NCBI GenBank assembly: GCA_903840355.1 | Contig: CAIMFJ010000004.1 | Coordinates: forward strand, 434,001 to 498,000 | Reading direction: 5' to 3' | DNA from: an uncultured Opitutia bacterium | GTDB lineage: Bacteria > Verrucomicrobiota > Verrucomicrobiia > Opitutales > UBA953 | DNA length: 64,000 bases | Shown here: in pieces, positions 35,511 to 43,917 of the stretch | Layout: the number at the start of each line of letters is the position of its first letter | How positions within the stretch are numbered: the first letter of the stretch is position 1 | Notes under the pieces: model-generated | What the model was told of the DNA's origin: nothing | The model's input: only the letters and a program-made list of their open reading frames with translations | Databases searched by the model: none | Position numbers and translations under genes: made by a program

Positions 35511-36770
35511 CTAACCCCGAATTTGTCCTTGGCCCGTGATTTCGAACTTCCAAGTGGTTAATTCGCGGATTCCCATCGGTCCCCGGGCATGCAGGCGGTC
35601 GGTACTAATGCCCACTTCGGCCCCAAAACCAAATTCCCCCCCGTCGGTAAACCGGGTACTGGCATTCCAATAGACACAGGCGCTGTCGACTTGGGCAAGG
35701 AAGGCTTGGGCAATCGCCTCATCGGACGTCAGAATGGCGTCCGAGTGGTGAGACCCATAGGTTTCAATGTGGTCCACGGCTTCGGCCAGGCCGGCGACGA
35801 CTTTAATATTTAAAATAAGACCAAGGTGCTCGGTGCGGTAGTCCTGCTCGGTCGCGGGCTGAGCTTGGGGGAGGATGGCACAGGTTTGGGCACAACCACG
35901 GATTTGGGTGTGTTGTTGGGCCAAGGCCGACCCGAGTTGCGGCAAGAAGGTCGCTGCGATGCTTTGATCCACCAAGACGGTCTCCGCAGCATTACAGGCG
36001 CTAGGGCGTTGGCATTTGGCGTTGATAATCAGTGGCAACGCTTGAGCGAGGTTGGCTTTCTCGTGGACATACACGTGGCAAATGCCGGCATCGTGTTTAA
36101 TCACGGGGACTTTCGCTGAGTTCACCACCGTTTCGATTAAACTCGGACCACCGCGGGGGACAATCAGGTCAACAATCCCGCGTAACGAACCTAAGGCGGG
36201 CACGGCGGCACGATCTGTGAACGGCAAGAGCGTGACGCACTTGGCAGGCAGGCCCACTTTTTTCAGTCCTTCGGCAAAGGCTTCCGCTAAAGCGAGGTTG
36301 GTATGCAAGGCTTCGCTGCCTCCGCGCAGTACGCAGCCATTGCCCGATTTAACGCAGAGTGCTGCGGCGTCGACGGTGACGTTGGGGCGAGATTCAAAAA
36401 TAATCGCAATCAGTCCGATGGGCACGCGACGCTTTTGAATGCGCAAGCCATTGGGACGGGTCCAGTCCTCGGTGATTTCTCCAACGGGGTCAGGAAGTTT
36501 GGCAACGTCTTCGCACGCGACCGCAATCGCTTCGAGGCGGCTATGGTCTAAGCGCAGTCGGTCAACCATGGCCTCGCTGAGGCCTTTCGTGCGAGCTGCG
36601 GCGAGGTCTTGGGTGTTCGCTTCGAGAATTTTAGCCTCTTGTGCCCGGAGGGCTTGGCCGACGGCGCGGAGGGCTTGATTGCGTTGTTCACCTGAAGCAA
36701 GAGCCAAGGCCCGCGAAGCTTTTTTGGCTTCTTGTGCCAGGGTTTGGACTCGTTGTTCGAGGTCGGTCAT
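35511..36770 (-). CDS. proA: Gamma-glutamyl phosphate reductase
   Basis: A 419-residue aldehyde-dehydrogenase-fold enzyme, second step of proline synthesis, reducing gamma-glutamyl phosphate to the semialdehyde. Motifs: EITEDWTRPNGLRIQKRRVPIG (read as separate blocks EITEDW and RPNGL), IFESRPNVTVDAAALC, GNGCVLRGGSEA, IVPRGGPSLIE, and the catalytic Cys in KCQRPSACNAAETVL. NASTRFTDGGEFGFGAEVGIS is conserved at the C-terminus. The ATG overlaps the proB stop (ATGA), so proB-proA form a coupled pair. The tRNA-Asp lies just downstream. Confidence 0.96.
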   Translation of the reverse strand: MTDLEQRVQTLAQEAKKASRALALASGEQRNQALRAVGQALRAQEAKILEANTQDLAAARTKGLSEAMVDRLRLDHSRLEAIAVACEDVAKLPDPVGEITEDWTRPNGLRIQKRRVPIGLIAIIFESRPNVTVDAAALCVKSGNGCVLRGGSEALHTNLALAEAFAEGLKKVGLPAKCVTLLPFTDRAAVPALGSLRGIVDLIVPRGGPSLIETVVNSAKVPVIKHDAGICHVYVHEKANLAQALPLIINAKCQRPSACNAAETVLVDQSIAATFLPQLGSALAQQHTQIRGCAQTCAILPQAQPATEQDYRTEHLGLILNIKVVAGLAEAVDHIETYGSHHSDAILTSDEAIAQAFLAQVDSACVYWNASTRFTDGGEFGFGAEVGISTDRLHARGPMGIRELTTWKFEITGQGQIRG

Positions 36771-37534
36771 CGCGAAAGGGAGAAGCGGGTCCCAATTTTC
36801 TTTTTCGCGGCGAGGTCGAGGAGTACGTTCTTTTTACGTCCGTGGGCAATGATGGTATCCACGCCGCCTTCCGCAGCGATTTCCGCGGCTTGTAATTTCG
36901 TAATCATGCCACCGACGTTGCGCTCGGAACCAGCTCCGCCCGCGAGACCGCGAATGGAGTCATCGATTTTCTTGACCGAGGGGATTAATTTCCCGGTGCC
37001 ATCGGACTTGGTCATTAAGCCCGCAACGCCTGAGAGGATGACTAATAAATCAGCTTCGACCAAACTGGCCACGTGCGCGGAGAGACGATCATTATCACCC
37101 ACGCGAATTTCTTCATCCGCAATAGCATCGTTTTCGTTGATGATGGGCACAAACTGGGCGCGCTTTAAAAGTAGATCGAGGGTGGCACGTGCATTGCGGG
37201 TGCAAGCCCGGCTGTCTAAATCCCAGTACGTCAAAAGCATCTGTGCCGCTAAAAGTTTATGACGTTGGAAGTGGCGGCCGTAGACCGACATTAACTCTGG
37301 CTGACCCACGGTGGCACACGCTTGTAGTTCGCGGGCGTCTTTGGGACGACGGTCGAGTTGCATCGCGGTCATGCCTGCGGCGACCGCCCCCGAAGAAACA
37401 ATCACCACTTCGATGCCTTGTTTCATCAGTCGAGCAACTTGATCGGCGATGCGGCCGATTTGGACGCGGTCCACTTTGCCATCCGGACGAGTCAGGAGGC
37501 CAGAACCTAGTTTGATGACCCAGCGTTTTGCCAT
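36767..37534 (-). CDS. proB: Glutamate 5-kinase, short form without PUA domain
   Basis: A 255-residue amino-acid kinase phosphorylating glutamate, first step of proline synthesis. Motifs: RWVIKLGSGLLTRPDG at the start, VIVSSGAVAAGMTAM, PIINENDAIADEEIRVGDND for nucleotide and metal binding, and GGMITKLQAAEIAAEGGVDTIIAHG. The C-terminal PUA domain (residues about 275-367 in E. coli ProB) is missing; the kinase domain is complete, as in many shorter homologues. It overlaps proA by four bases. Proline feedback sites lie in the kinase domain in E. coli, so inhibition could be retained. Confidence 0.95.
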   Translation of the reverse strand: MAKRWVIKLGSGLLTRPDGKVDRVQIGRIADQVARLMKQGIEVVIVSSGAVAAGMTAMQLDRRPKDARELQACATVGQPELMSVYGRHFQRHKLLAAQMLLTYWDLDSRACTRNARATLDLLLKRAQFVPIINENDAIADEEIRVGDNDRLSAHVASLVEADLLVILSGVAGLMTKSDGTGKLIPSVKKIDDSIRGLAGGAGSERNVGGMITKLQAAEIAAEGGVDTIIAHGRKKNVLLDLAAKKKIGTRFSLSR

Positions 37535-37582
37535 GTTTTTAAGAGGGTTAACTTAGCGGGGTGATTCCGCTATTGTCCAGCG

Positions 37583-38629
37583 TCAGAGTAAGTTCCCTTG
37601 CTGATTAGGGGGGCGAAAGCCGGTCGCTTTCCATCCTTTTTCGGTTAAGACCCGTCCTTGGGGGGTGCGGGCGATGTAGCCTTCTTGCACGAGGAAAGGT
37701 TCATGTACCTCTTCTAAGGTGTGCGGATCCTCGCCGATGGCGGCACCAACGCTATTCAGTCCAACCGGGCCGCCTTGATGTTTTTCAGCCATAGCACGCA
37801 GGAAACGGTGGTCCATTTCGTCGAGGCCGTTTTGGTCGATTTCCAAAAGTTCTAAGGCTGCGGCCGTAGTGGCGGCGTCGGCTTTTCCCTGCGAACGTTC
37901 CAAGGCGTAGTCGCGCGTGAAGCGTAAGAGGTTGTTGACGACGCGCGGCGTACCGCGGGCCCGGCGGGCGATTTCTTCGGCTCCAGCTTGGTTGATATTT
38001 AAATGAAGCAAGTGGGCGTTGCGTTGCACAATCGAGAGCAATTGCTCCCGCGTGTAATAATCCAAGCGCGTTTGAAGGGTGAAGCGACTGCGTAAGGGAG
38101 CGGTCAATAAACCCGTACGCGTGGTGGCTCCGACGAGCGTGAATCGCGGTAGGTCCAAACGCACACTGCGGGCGTTGGGGCCTTGATCGATCATGATATC
38201 GATCCGAAAGTCCTCCATGGCGGAGTACAGAAACTCTTCGACCGTTTTGGAGATGCGGTGAATTTCGTCGATGAAGAGGACGTCACCTTCTTGAAGACTG
38301 GTTAAGAGACCAGCGAGGTCGGAAGCCCTTTCAATCACTGGACCCGAGGTAATCCGAATGGGCCGTCCCATCTCTTCTGCCAAAATCATCGCTAGAGTTG
38401 TTTTACCTAAACCAGGTGGTCCGTGGAGCAGGATGTGGTCCAGTGAACGGTTTTCGCGGCGTGCAGCCCCAATCATCACGCGGAGTCGTTCGACCGTGCG
38501 GGCTTGGCCGACAAAATCGTCTAGCTTAGGTGGACGCAGCGACGCATCCAGCGAAGGGTTGGCACGCGACACGGCTTCTTTGCCACGCGGTGGCGTGGGT
38601 TGGTCATCGGGAGCCGAGGAGCGAGCCAT
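37583..38629 (-). CDS. ruvB: Holliday junction branch migration helicase RuvB
   Basis: A 348-residue AAA+ motor that drives branch migration with RuvA. Motifs: RPPKLDDFVGQARTVERL, Walker A GPPGLGKTTLA, Walker B DVLFIDEIHR, the hairpin GPNARSVRLDLPRFTLVGATTRTG, arginine finger in RSRFT, and a C-terminal winged helix with GYIARTPQGRVLTEKGW. The open frame extends 57 codons further, but those residues are non-family; the ATG at 38629 (MARSSAPDDQPT) is chosen. ruvA and ruvC are not adjacent. murA lies 37 bases upstream on the same strand. Confidence 0.96.
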   Translation of the reverse strand: MARSSAPDDQPTPPRGKEAVSRANPSLDASLRPPKLDDFVGQARTVERLRVMIGAARRENRSLDHILLHGPPGLGKTTLAMILAEEMGRPIRITSGPVIERASDLAGLLTSLQEGDVLFIDEIHRISKTVEEFLYSAMEDFRIDIMIDQGPNARSVRLDLPRFTLVGATTRTGLLTAPLRSRFTLQTRLDYYTREQLLSIVQRNAHLLHLNINQAGAEEIARRARGTPRVVNNLLRFTRDYALERSQGKADAATTAAALELLEIDQNGLDEMDHRFLRAMAEKHQGGPVGLNSVGAAIGEDPHTLEEVHEPFLVQEGYIARTPQGRVLTEKGWKATGFRPPNQQGNLL

Positions 38630-38666
38630 AGAGCAAGCGTGAGGACAACGGCGACGATGGCAATCC

Positions 38667-39959
38667 TCAGTCGGATTGCAGGTCTTTGGGCATCGCCGCA
38701 GCGGGTAGGCGCGTGATGTTGGCACCGAGACTTTGGAGGCGCTCTTCGAATTTTTCGTAACCGCGGTCGAGGTGATAGAGTCGTTGCACCCAGGTTTCAC
38801 CTTGGGCCGCGAGGGCGGCGAGAATCAAGGCGGCCGAAGCTCGTAGGTCTGATGCCATCACTGGTGCCCCTGTGAGCGTTCTGCCGCCGTGCACGTAAGC
38901 CGTGGCTCCATCCATTCGAATATCGGCTCCCATGCGTTGTAATTCCGACACGTGCATGAAGCGGTGGGGATAAATTTTTTCGGTTAAGGAACTCTCTGCG
39001 GGCACGCACAGTTGCAGTGCCATGAACTGAGCTTGCAGGTCAGTCGGGAAGCCAGGGTAGGGCGTGGTCGTAAGGTGTACCGCGCGTGTCGGATGTCCAT
39101 GGGCCCGGATAAAATCAGGACCCGTTGTCACGTTTACCCCGCTCTCACGAAGCTTTTCGAGGAAAGCTTCTAAGTGTTGCGGATTGGCGCCACGTACCGT
39201 GACATCGCCGTTGGTGATGGCCCCGGCGACGAGGTAAGTGCCCACTTCAATGCGATCAGGAATAATAGAATGTTCGGCTCCGTGTAGCGTCGCCACCCCT
39301 TCGATGGTAATCGTCTTCGTGCCCAGCCCTTGAAGTTTCGCACCCATTTTGGTGAGCAAGTGTCCCAGGTCGACCACTTCAGGTTCTGCCGCAGCTTCTT
39401 GAATGATGGTGGTGCCTGGCGTGGTTACGGCCGCCATCATGATATTAGCGGTGCCCAGCACGGTGCTGCCCATCGGACCACCCATGGGAACTACTTGGCC
39501 GTGGATGGCACTGGCGTCTACGTGTACCACGCCACCTTCCATATTTATTTTACAACCCAAACTTTCGAGGCCGTGCAGGTGCAGATCAATCGGACGCGGG
39601 CCGATGACGCACCCACCTGGGATGGCCATTTCGGCGCGGTGTAAGCGTCCTACCAGAGCACCCAATAAACAAACCGAGGCCCGCATTTTACGGACTAATT
39701 CATACGGCGTGCGGTGCGTGATTTCCGTTGCTTGCAGAACCCAGGTGCCCGGCGAGGTCTCGGTGACGGTGGCTCCTTGATGGCGGAGGATTTCCGCCAT
39801 GAAGCGCACATCGCTTAAGTCGGGGACGTTGTGCAACGTCACCCGCTCGCGGGTTAGTAGCGTGGCAGCCAATAAGGGCAGGGCGGCGTTTTTAGCGCCA
39901 GCTGCTTGGATGGTGCCGCGGAGCGGTTGGCCACCCACGATACGTGCCACTTCGAGCAT
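38667..39959 (-). CDS. murA: UDP-N-acetylglucosamine 1-carboxyvinyltransferase
   Basis: A 430-residue enolpyruvyl transferase, first committed step of peptidoglycan synthesis. GAKNAALPLLAATLLT begins the substrate site; the catalytic Cys is in EMAIPGGCVIGPRPIDLHLHG (Cys, so fosfomycin-sensitive type); GVNVTTGPDFIRAHG and PYPGFPTDLQAQFMAL follow, and DLRASAALILAALAAQGET ends the site. Full length. Its start is immediately downstream of the terminator of the RG-rich protein gene, so the promoter must lie within or just after that terminator. Confidence 0.96.
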   Translation of the reverse strand: MLEVARIVGGQPLRGTIQAAGAKNAALPLLAATLLTRERVTLHNVPDLSDVRFMAEILRHQGATVTETSPGTWVLQATEITHRTPYELVRKMRASVCLLGALVGRLHRAEMAIPGGCVIGPRPIDLHLHGLESLGCKINMEGGVVHVDASAIHGQVVPMGGPMGSTVLGTANIMMAAVTTPGTTIIQEAAAEPEVVDLGHLLTKMGAKLQGLGTKTITIEGVATLHGAEHSIIPDRIEVGTYLVAGAITNGDVTVRGANPQHLEAFLEKLRESGVNVTTGPDFIRAHGHPTRAVHLTTTPYPGFPTDLQAQFMALQLCVPAESSLTEKIYPHRFMHVSELQRMGADIRMDGATAYVHGGRTLTGAPVMASDLRASAALILAALAAQGETWVQRLYHLDRGYEKFEERLQSLGANITRLPAAAMPKDLQSD

Positions 39960-39967
39960 GATGAGGG

Positions 39968-39997
39968 TAAAAAGAGGGGGTGCTTAAAAGCACCCCC
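39968..39997 (-). terminator. Intrinsic terminator of the RG-rich protein gene
   Basis: On the minus strand GGGGGTGC, loop TTTTAA, GCACCCCC, then TCTTTTT. It begins eight bases after the stop of the gene at 40005-40826 and confirms that gene's strand. Confidence 0.92.
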
Positions 39998-40004
39998 GTT
40001 AGTT

Positions 40005-40826
40005 TTAATTGCCGCGTGGGCCTTGTCGATCGCGACGTGGGCCGCGGAACGGACGTTGGCCATCGCGACCCCCTTCGCGTGCGGAGCGTTGGAACTCACG
40101 ACGCGGACGACCTTCGCCACCGTGAGCCCGAGGACCGCGATCCGAGCGAGGATGGCGGTGACCCGATTGTGCACGTTGCGTAGGCACGAATTCCGCTTTT
40201 TCAGGAATCCCGAAAAGCGTGGCCAGCTTGCGTTTCAAACTTGCCCAGAAGCCAATCGGTTGTTGGACGGGGATAACGACGGGGTCGATTTGCAAACGCG
40301 GACGCTCTTCGCGGCGCGGTTGCTCATGCGAGTGACCGTGTTCAGGACGTGGACCGCGGGGCGGACGCTGGCCATCGTGACGAGGTTCGCGACGCGGACC
40401 GCGCTCAGGAGCAGCACCTGGGTGAGGTGCACCCGCCGGAGCGGCATGGCTAGCTGGGGCGCTGGGCTCGCGACGAGGTTCGCGGACGGCGGCAGGTTTT
40501 TTAGCGAGGTCGCCCGAGATGGACTCTTGGACTTCGGCGGGATTTTCCACGACGCCCATGGTAGGACGATTCACTTGACCTGGAGCGGTCGGAGCGACGC
40601 CACGAGGCGTACCGCGACGTCCAAATTGTTTGGGCGGTGCGATCGTGCCTGGCTTGGCGGTGGGTTCGGCGGTGGCCCCAATGACGGAAAGCGGTGGAAG
40701 TTCTGCGTGGGCAGATTCCAATTTTGCTTCGCTGATACGGGGGGTGTTGCGGACTTCACTAGCGTTAACGTCCGCGGCTGGTGGGGTGGAGGCTGGCTCC
40801 GACCCGGTGTTGGCTTCTTGACTCAT
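40005..40826 (-). CDS. Arg/Gly/Pro-rich, predicted disordered protein
   Basis: A 273-residue low-complexity protein. Residues 1 to about 170 are rich in Pro, Ala, Glu and Arg; the last 55 form a strongly basic RG-type tail with repeated PRG, GPR and RGP units (FRGPRRDRQGPRGN at the end). A single ordered-looking block, PIGFWASLKRKLATLFGIPE (about 188-207), is amphipathic. No known domain was recognised. Basic RG-rich tails often bind RNA, and the upstream gene on the same strand is RNase Y, so an RNA-related role is plausible but inferred. The strand is supported by the terminator; the opposite-strand frame across it is a shadow. Confidence 0.75.
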   Translation of the reverse strand: MSQEANTGSEPASTPPAADVNASEVRNTPRISEAKLESAHAELPPLSVIGATAEPTAKPGTIAPPKQFGRRGTPRGVAPTAPGQVNRPTMGVVENPAEVQESISGDLAKKPAAVREPRREPSAPASHAAPAGAPHPGAAPERGPRREPRHDGQRPPRGPRPEHGHSHEQPRREERPRLQIDPVVIPVQQPIGFWASLKRKLATLFGIPEKAEFVPTQRAQSGHRHPRSDRGPRAHGGEGRPRREFQRSAREGGRDGQRPFRGPRRDRQGPRGN

Positions 40827-41016
40827 GTTGCTTTATTTAAGGCCGACCCTCGAGGGGTGGCTGGGTGCAGTACGCTCCGGGATGGGCTACTGCGTGTTCG
40901 GACCGATGCTTTATTTTATGGAGTATAACTTCCAAGGGTACCGACGGGTACTCAGGTGAAACCTGAGAACCTGTGTGAATAAGTCCCTAGTCGCCGCTTA
41001 ACAACAAGAAACTCCC
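40827..41016 (-). other. 190-base leader with hairpins between rny and the RG-rich gene
   Basis: No gene. On the minus strand it contains CTCAGGT-TTC-ACCTGAG (40951-40967, a perfect seven-base stem), an overlapping alternative stem GTACC-CGTC-GGTAC (40938-40951), and CCCTCGAGGG nearer the start codon. The two stems share base 40951 and exclude each other. It may be the 5' leader of the RG-rich gene or the 3' end of rny. No T-run follows either stem. Confidence 0.4.
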
Positions 41017-42453
41017 TCAGCGGGCCTCTTCAGTGAACTTTTGTTCACGAATTAAGATAATTTTGACCGTTCCTTGGTAAGAAAGGCTCTCTTCTACCTT
41101 TTGGCGAATCCGGCGGGCGAGCTCGCTGGCTCCAAAATCGTCTACTTTGCCGGGATCGACGATGACGCGCAGTTCGCGACCAGATTGGAAGGCATAGGCT
41201 TCTTGAACCCCCTCAAATTGGAGGGCTAGTTCCTCGAGGCGACGCACGCGTTGAGCGTAACTTTCAATCGTTGAAGTTCGTGCGCCGGGGCGCGATCCCG
41301 AAGCGGCGTCGGCAATCATGACGAGCGGCGCGTATAAACTTTCCGCTTCGACTTCACGGTGGTGAGCGGCCACGGCATTCACGACGCGAGGGTCTTCGCC
41401 GAGGCGACGCAGCAAGGCGGCACCCGCTTGGGCGTGGCTCGTACCATTATCCGACTCGATGGCTTTGCCTAAATCATGCAACAGACCAGCACGTTTTGCG
41501 GGCACTGGATCGATCCCGATTTCACTCGCCAGAATGGAGCACATTTGAGCCACTTCAATAGAGTGCGCTAAGGTATTTTGATTGGCCGAGAGACGAAAAT
41601 GTAAGCGCCCTAATAATTCTTCCACGCTGGCATCCATCGGTGGTAAGCCCAAATCGCGGACTGCTTCGCGACCGAGACGGCGGGCTTGCTTGACGACTTC
41701 TTCCGTCGCCAATCTAACCGATTCTTCAATCAATCCAGGAGAAATTCGCCCATCTTTAACAATCCGTTCAAGTGCGAGGTGGGCGACTTCGCGGCGTACG
41801 GGATCGAAGCAGGAAATCAGCACCACGCCGGGCGTTTCGTCGATCAGAAGCGTTGCTCCGGTACTTTGTTCGAAGGAGCGAATGTTGCGGCCCTCGCGTC
41901 CGATTAAGCGCCCTTTCATTTCTTCATTGGGCAGGGAGACGGTGACGGCGGTGGCGTCTTGCGTCGTCTGGGTGGTCAGACGCTGCATCGCCGCTAAAAG
42001 GGTTTTACGCGCTTCGTCGGCGGTCTCCTGTTCGATTTGATCGAGGATCTCGTGACGCAGGTGTTGAATCTCTTTTTGATACTCTTGACGCAGGGTATCG
42101 ATGGTTAGCTGCTTCGCTTGTTCGGTCGTCAGGTTGGCGAGGCGTTGCCATTCGCTTTGCAGGAATTCGCGGCGTTTTTCGTCCTCCTTTTTCTGTTGAG
42201 CGAGTTGCTCAGCTTCGACTTCCAGGAGGGCCTTGAGGCGTTGCACTTCTCGCTTCTCCACTTCGGCTTGGGCATGCAGTTCGGAGGCTTCGACGGTGGC
42301 TTCCCGGCGGGCGAGTTCAATTTCGGTACGCAAGCGTACTTCCCTAAGGGCCCCCAAGGTGTTTTCCCGCCACTTGGCCACAGCGTAGGCGACGATGGCC
42401 CCCGAAGAGAAAGCCACTGCGGCAAGGATACTTTGGTCGGCGGCCACGGGCAT
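41017..42453 (-). CDS. rny: Ribonuclease Y
   Basis: A 478-residue membrane-anchored endoribonuclease that starts mRNA decay. Residues about 9-27 form the N-terminal anchor (LAAVAFSSGAIVAYAVAKW), 30-150 a long coiled coil, about 165-230 a KH domain with GRLIGREGRNIRSFEQSTG, and about 285-380 the HD domain with NTLAHSIEVAQM and AGLLHDLGKAIESD, then AVAAHHREVE. The C-terminal Rny-specific domain ends GTVKIILIREQKF. Length is slightly under the usual 510-520, mainly in the coiled coil. The gene is divergent from rodA; the two starts are 120 bases apart. Confidence 0.96.
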   Translation of the reverse strand: MPVAADQSILAAVAFSSGAIVAYAVAKWRENTLGALREVRLRTEIELARREATVEASELHAQAEVEKREVQRLKALLEVEAEQLAQQKKEDEKRREFLQSEWQRLANLTTEQAKQLTIDTLRQEYQKEIQHLRHEILDQIEQETADEARKTLLAAMQRLTTQTTQDATAVTVSLPNEEMKGRLIGREGRNIRSFEQSTGATLLIDETPGVVLISCFDPVRREVAHLALERIVKDGRISPGLIEESVRLATEEVVKQARRLGREAVRDLGLPPMDASVEELLGRLHFRLSANQNTLAHSIEVAQMCSILASEIGIDPVPAKRAGLLHDLGKAIESDNGTSHAQAGAALLRRLGEDPRVVNAVAAHHREVEAESLYAPLVMIADAASGSRPGARTSTIESYAQRVRRLEELALQFEGVQEAYAFQSGRELRVIVDPGKVDDFGASELARRIRQKVEESLSYQGTVKIILIREQKFTEEAR

Positions 42454-42573
42454 GGTGAGTGCGGAGCGTTTTTCGGGCGTTCCGTCCTACAACGTTACGT
42501 TTAGTGGCTTAGTCGCAAGCCCTTTTCGGAGGTTCGCCTTGCTTCTGGCCCTTTTGGCCCTTCTTTTTGGGGC

Positions 42574-43911
42574 ATGTCCCAATTACTCCAAGATGAGCGG
42601 TCTGATGCCGCAATTTGGTGGGATAAATTTGCCAATTTTGCCTGGCGTACGGACTGGACGCAGGTGTTGGTGATCATTCTTTTAAGTTCTTTAGGAGTGA
42701 TTGCGATTAAGTCGGCCGGCTCTTCGCGTGAGTCTACTTTTTATAAATCGCAGATGCTCTACTTGGGTTTAGGCTGGGTGGTCTACTGGGCGATTTCATC
42801 GGTCGACTATCGACAGTTTCAGCGCTTCGGTGCCCGCATCTACTTGGGGTCGGTGGCGCTTTTATTGCCGGTTTCGTTGTGTGCCTTAGCCAAGCATGAT
42901 TTGGGCGGTTTTATTAGAAGTATTAACGGCGCCCGCCGCTGGATGGATTTCGGTTTCTTCTCCTTGCAGCCCTCGGAGTTCGCCAAGGTGGGGGTCTTGA
43001 TTTTTCTCGCTACCTATTTGGCCCGCAGACCTATTGGTTCATTTCGTGCAACTTGGTTGACGGTAGCAGGCGTGGTGGGCGTGGCGGGCTTGCCCTTTTT
43101 CTTGATTTTTGTGCAACCTGACCTAGGCTCTGCCCTCATCTACCTACCCTTGTCATTTGCCCTCCTCTTTGTCGCTGGCCTAACTTCTAGGTTCTTCTTG
43201 GTGGCAGGTATCGGCACTTGTCTTCTTTTGGCGGTCGTGGCGGTGGATTTGAACGAGTATTCCCATAAAGTCGTGGCTTTTTCGCAGAAAAACCCGAGCA
43301 ATCGTGACCCAGCTCGGGCGATTCGAGGGGAGTATGAGGCGTCGGCTTGGTTTTTTCTCTTAAAAGACTACCAGCGCGAACGAATTATGTCTTTTGTGGC
43401 TCCCTCGGTGATTGATCCGAAGGGTTTAGGCGTCACTTGGAATGTCCGCCAAGCGGTGATTGCCGTGAGCCGCGGAGGCTTAAATGGCCAAGGGATTGAG
43501 CAAGGGACGCAGGCCCGCAACGGCTACCTTCCCGAAGCGGCGGCACATAATGACTTTATTTTCTCCGGGATGGCGGAAGAAATTGGCTTCCGCGGGAGCG
43601 CCTTAGTCGTGGTGGCGTTTGTACTTTTATTTTGGCGCGTGGTGCGGACGGCCGCCCTCGCGACCGATCGTTTCGGGTGTTTATTGTCGATTGGTGCGGC
43701 CGTGGTTTTAGGCACGCACGTAGTCGTGAACATCGGAATGAATTTAGATTTAATGCCCGTGACGGGTGTCCCACTTCCTTTCCTTAGCTACGGAGGGTCT
43801 TTCGTGCTTAGCTGTTTCTTGCTCCTTGGATTAGTCCAGAGCGTTCATCGGCATTCGGCTGATGGTGGCGAAGACGGGGGCACTCCGGCGCTGGGTTTAA
43901 ATGCAACTTAA
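42574..43911 (+). CDS. rodA: RodA-type SEDS peptidoglycan polymerase
   Basis: A 445-residue membrane protein with about ten helices, the glycan polymerase of the cell-elongation complex. Motifs: NGARRWMDFGFFSLQPSEFAKV, VQPDLGSALIYLPL and PLPFLSYGGSFVLSC, with the catalytic Asp in VQPD. A loop of about 70 residues between helices (NEYSHKVVAFSQKNPSNRD to ARNGYLPEAAAHNDFIF) holds the periplasmic segment. RodA is favoured over FtsW by TPLP/GVPLPFLSYGG context and length, but FtsW cannot be excluded. The rng gene follows after six bases, an arrangement (rod genes with rng) also seen in Proteobacteria. Confidence 0.9.
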   Translation: MSQLLQDERSDAAIWWDKFANFAWRTDWTQVLVIILLSSLGVIAIKSAGSSRESTFYKSQMLYLGLGWVVYWAISSVDYRQFQRFGARIYLGSVALLLPVSLCALAKHDLGGFIRSINGARRWMDFGFFSLQPSEFAKVGVLIFLATYLARRPIGSFRATWLTVAGVVGVAGLPFFLIFVQPDLGSALIYLPLSFALLFVAGLTSRFFLVAGIGTCLLLAVVAVDLNEYSHKVVAFSQKNPSNRDPARAIRGEYEASAWFFLLKDYQRERIMSFVAPSVIDPKGLGVTWNVRQAVIAVSRGGLNGQGIEQGTQARNGYLPEAAAHNDFIFSGMAEEIGFRGSALVVVAFVLLFWRVVRTAALATDRFGCLLSIGAAVVLGTHVVVNIGMNLDLMPVTGVPLPFLSYGGSFVLSCFLLLGLVQSVHRHSADGGEDGGTPALGLNAT

Positions 43912-43917
43912 ACTGAG

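Noticed and set aside
39906-40928. Long plus-strand frame opposite the RG-rich gene
   Set aside because: It has no family features, overlaps the murA start and the terminator, and is explained by the GC-rich repetitive codons of the minus-strand gene.
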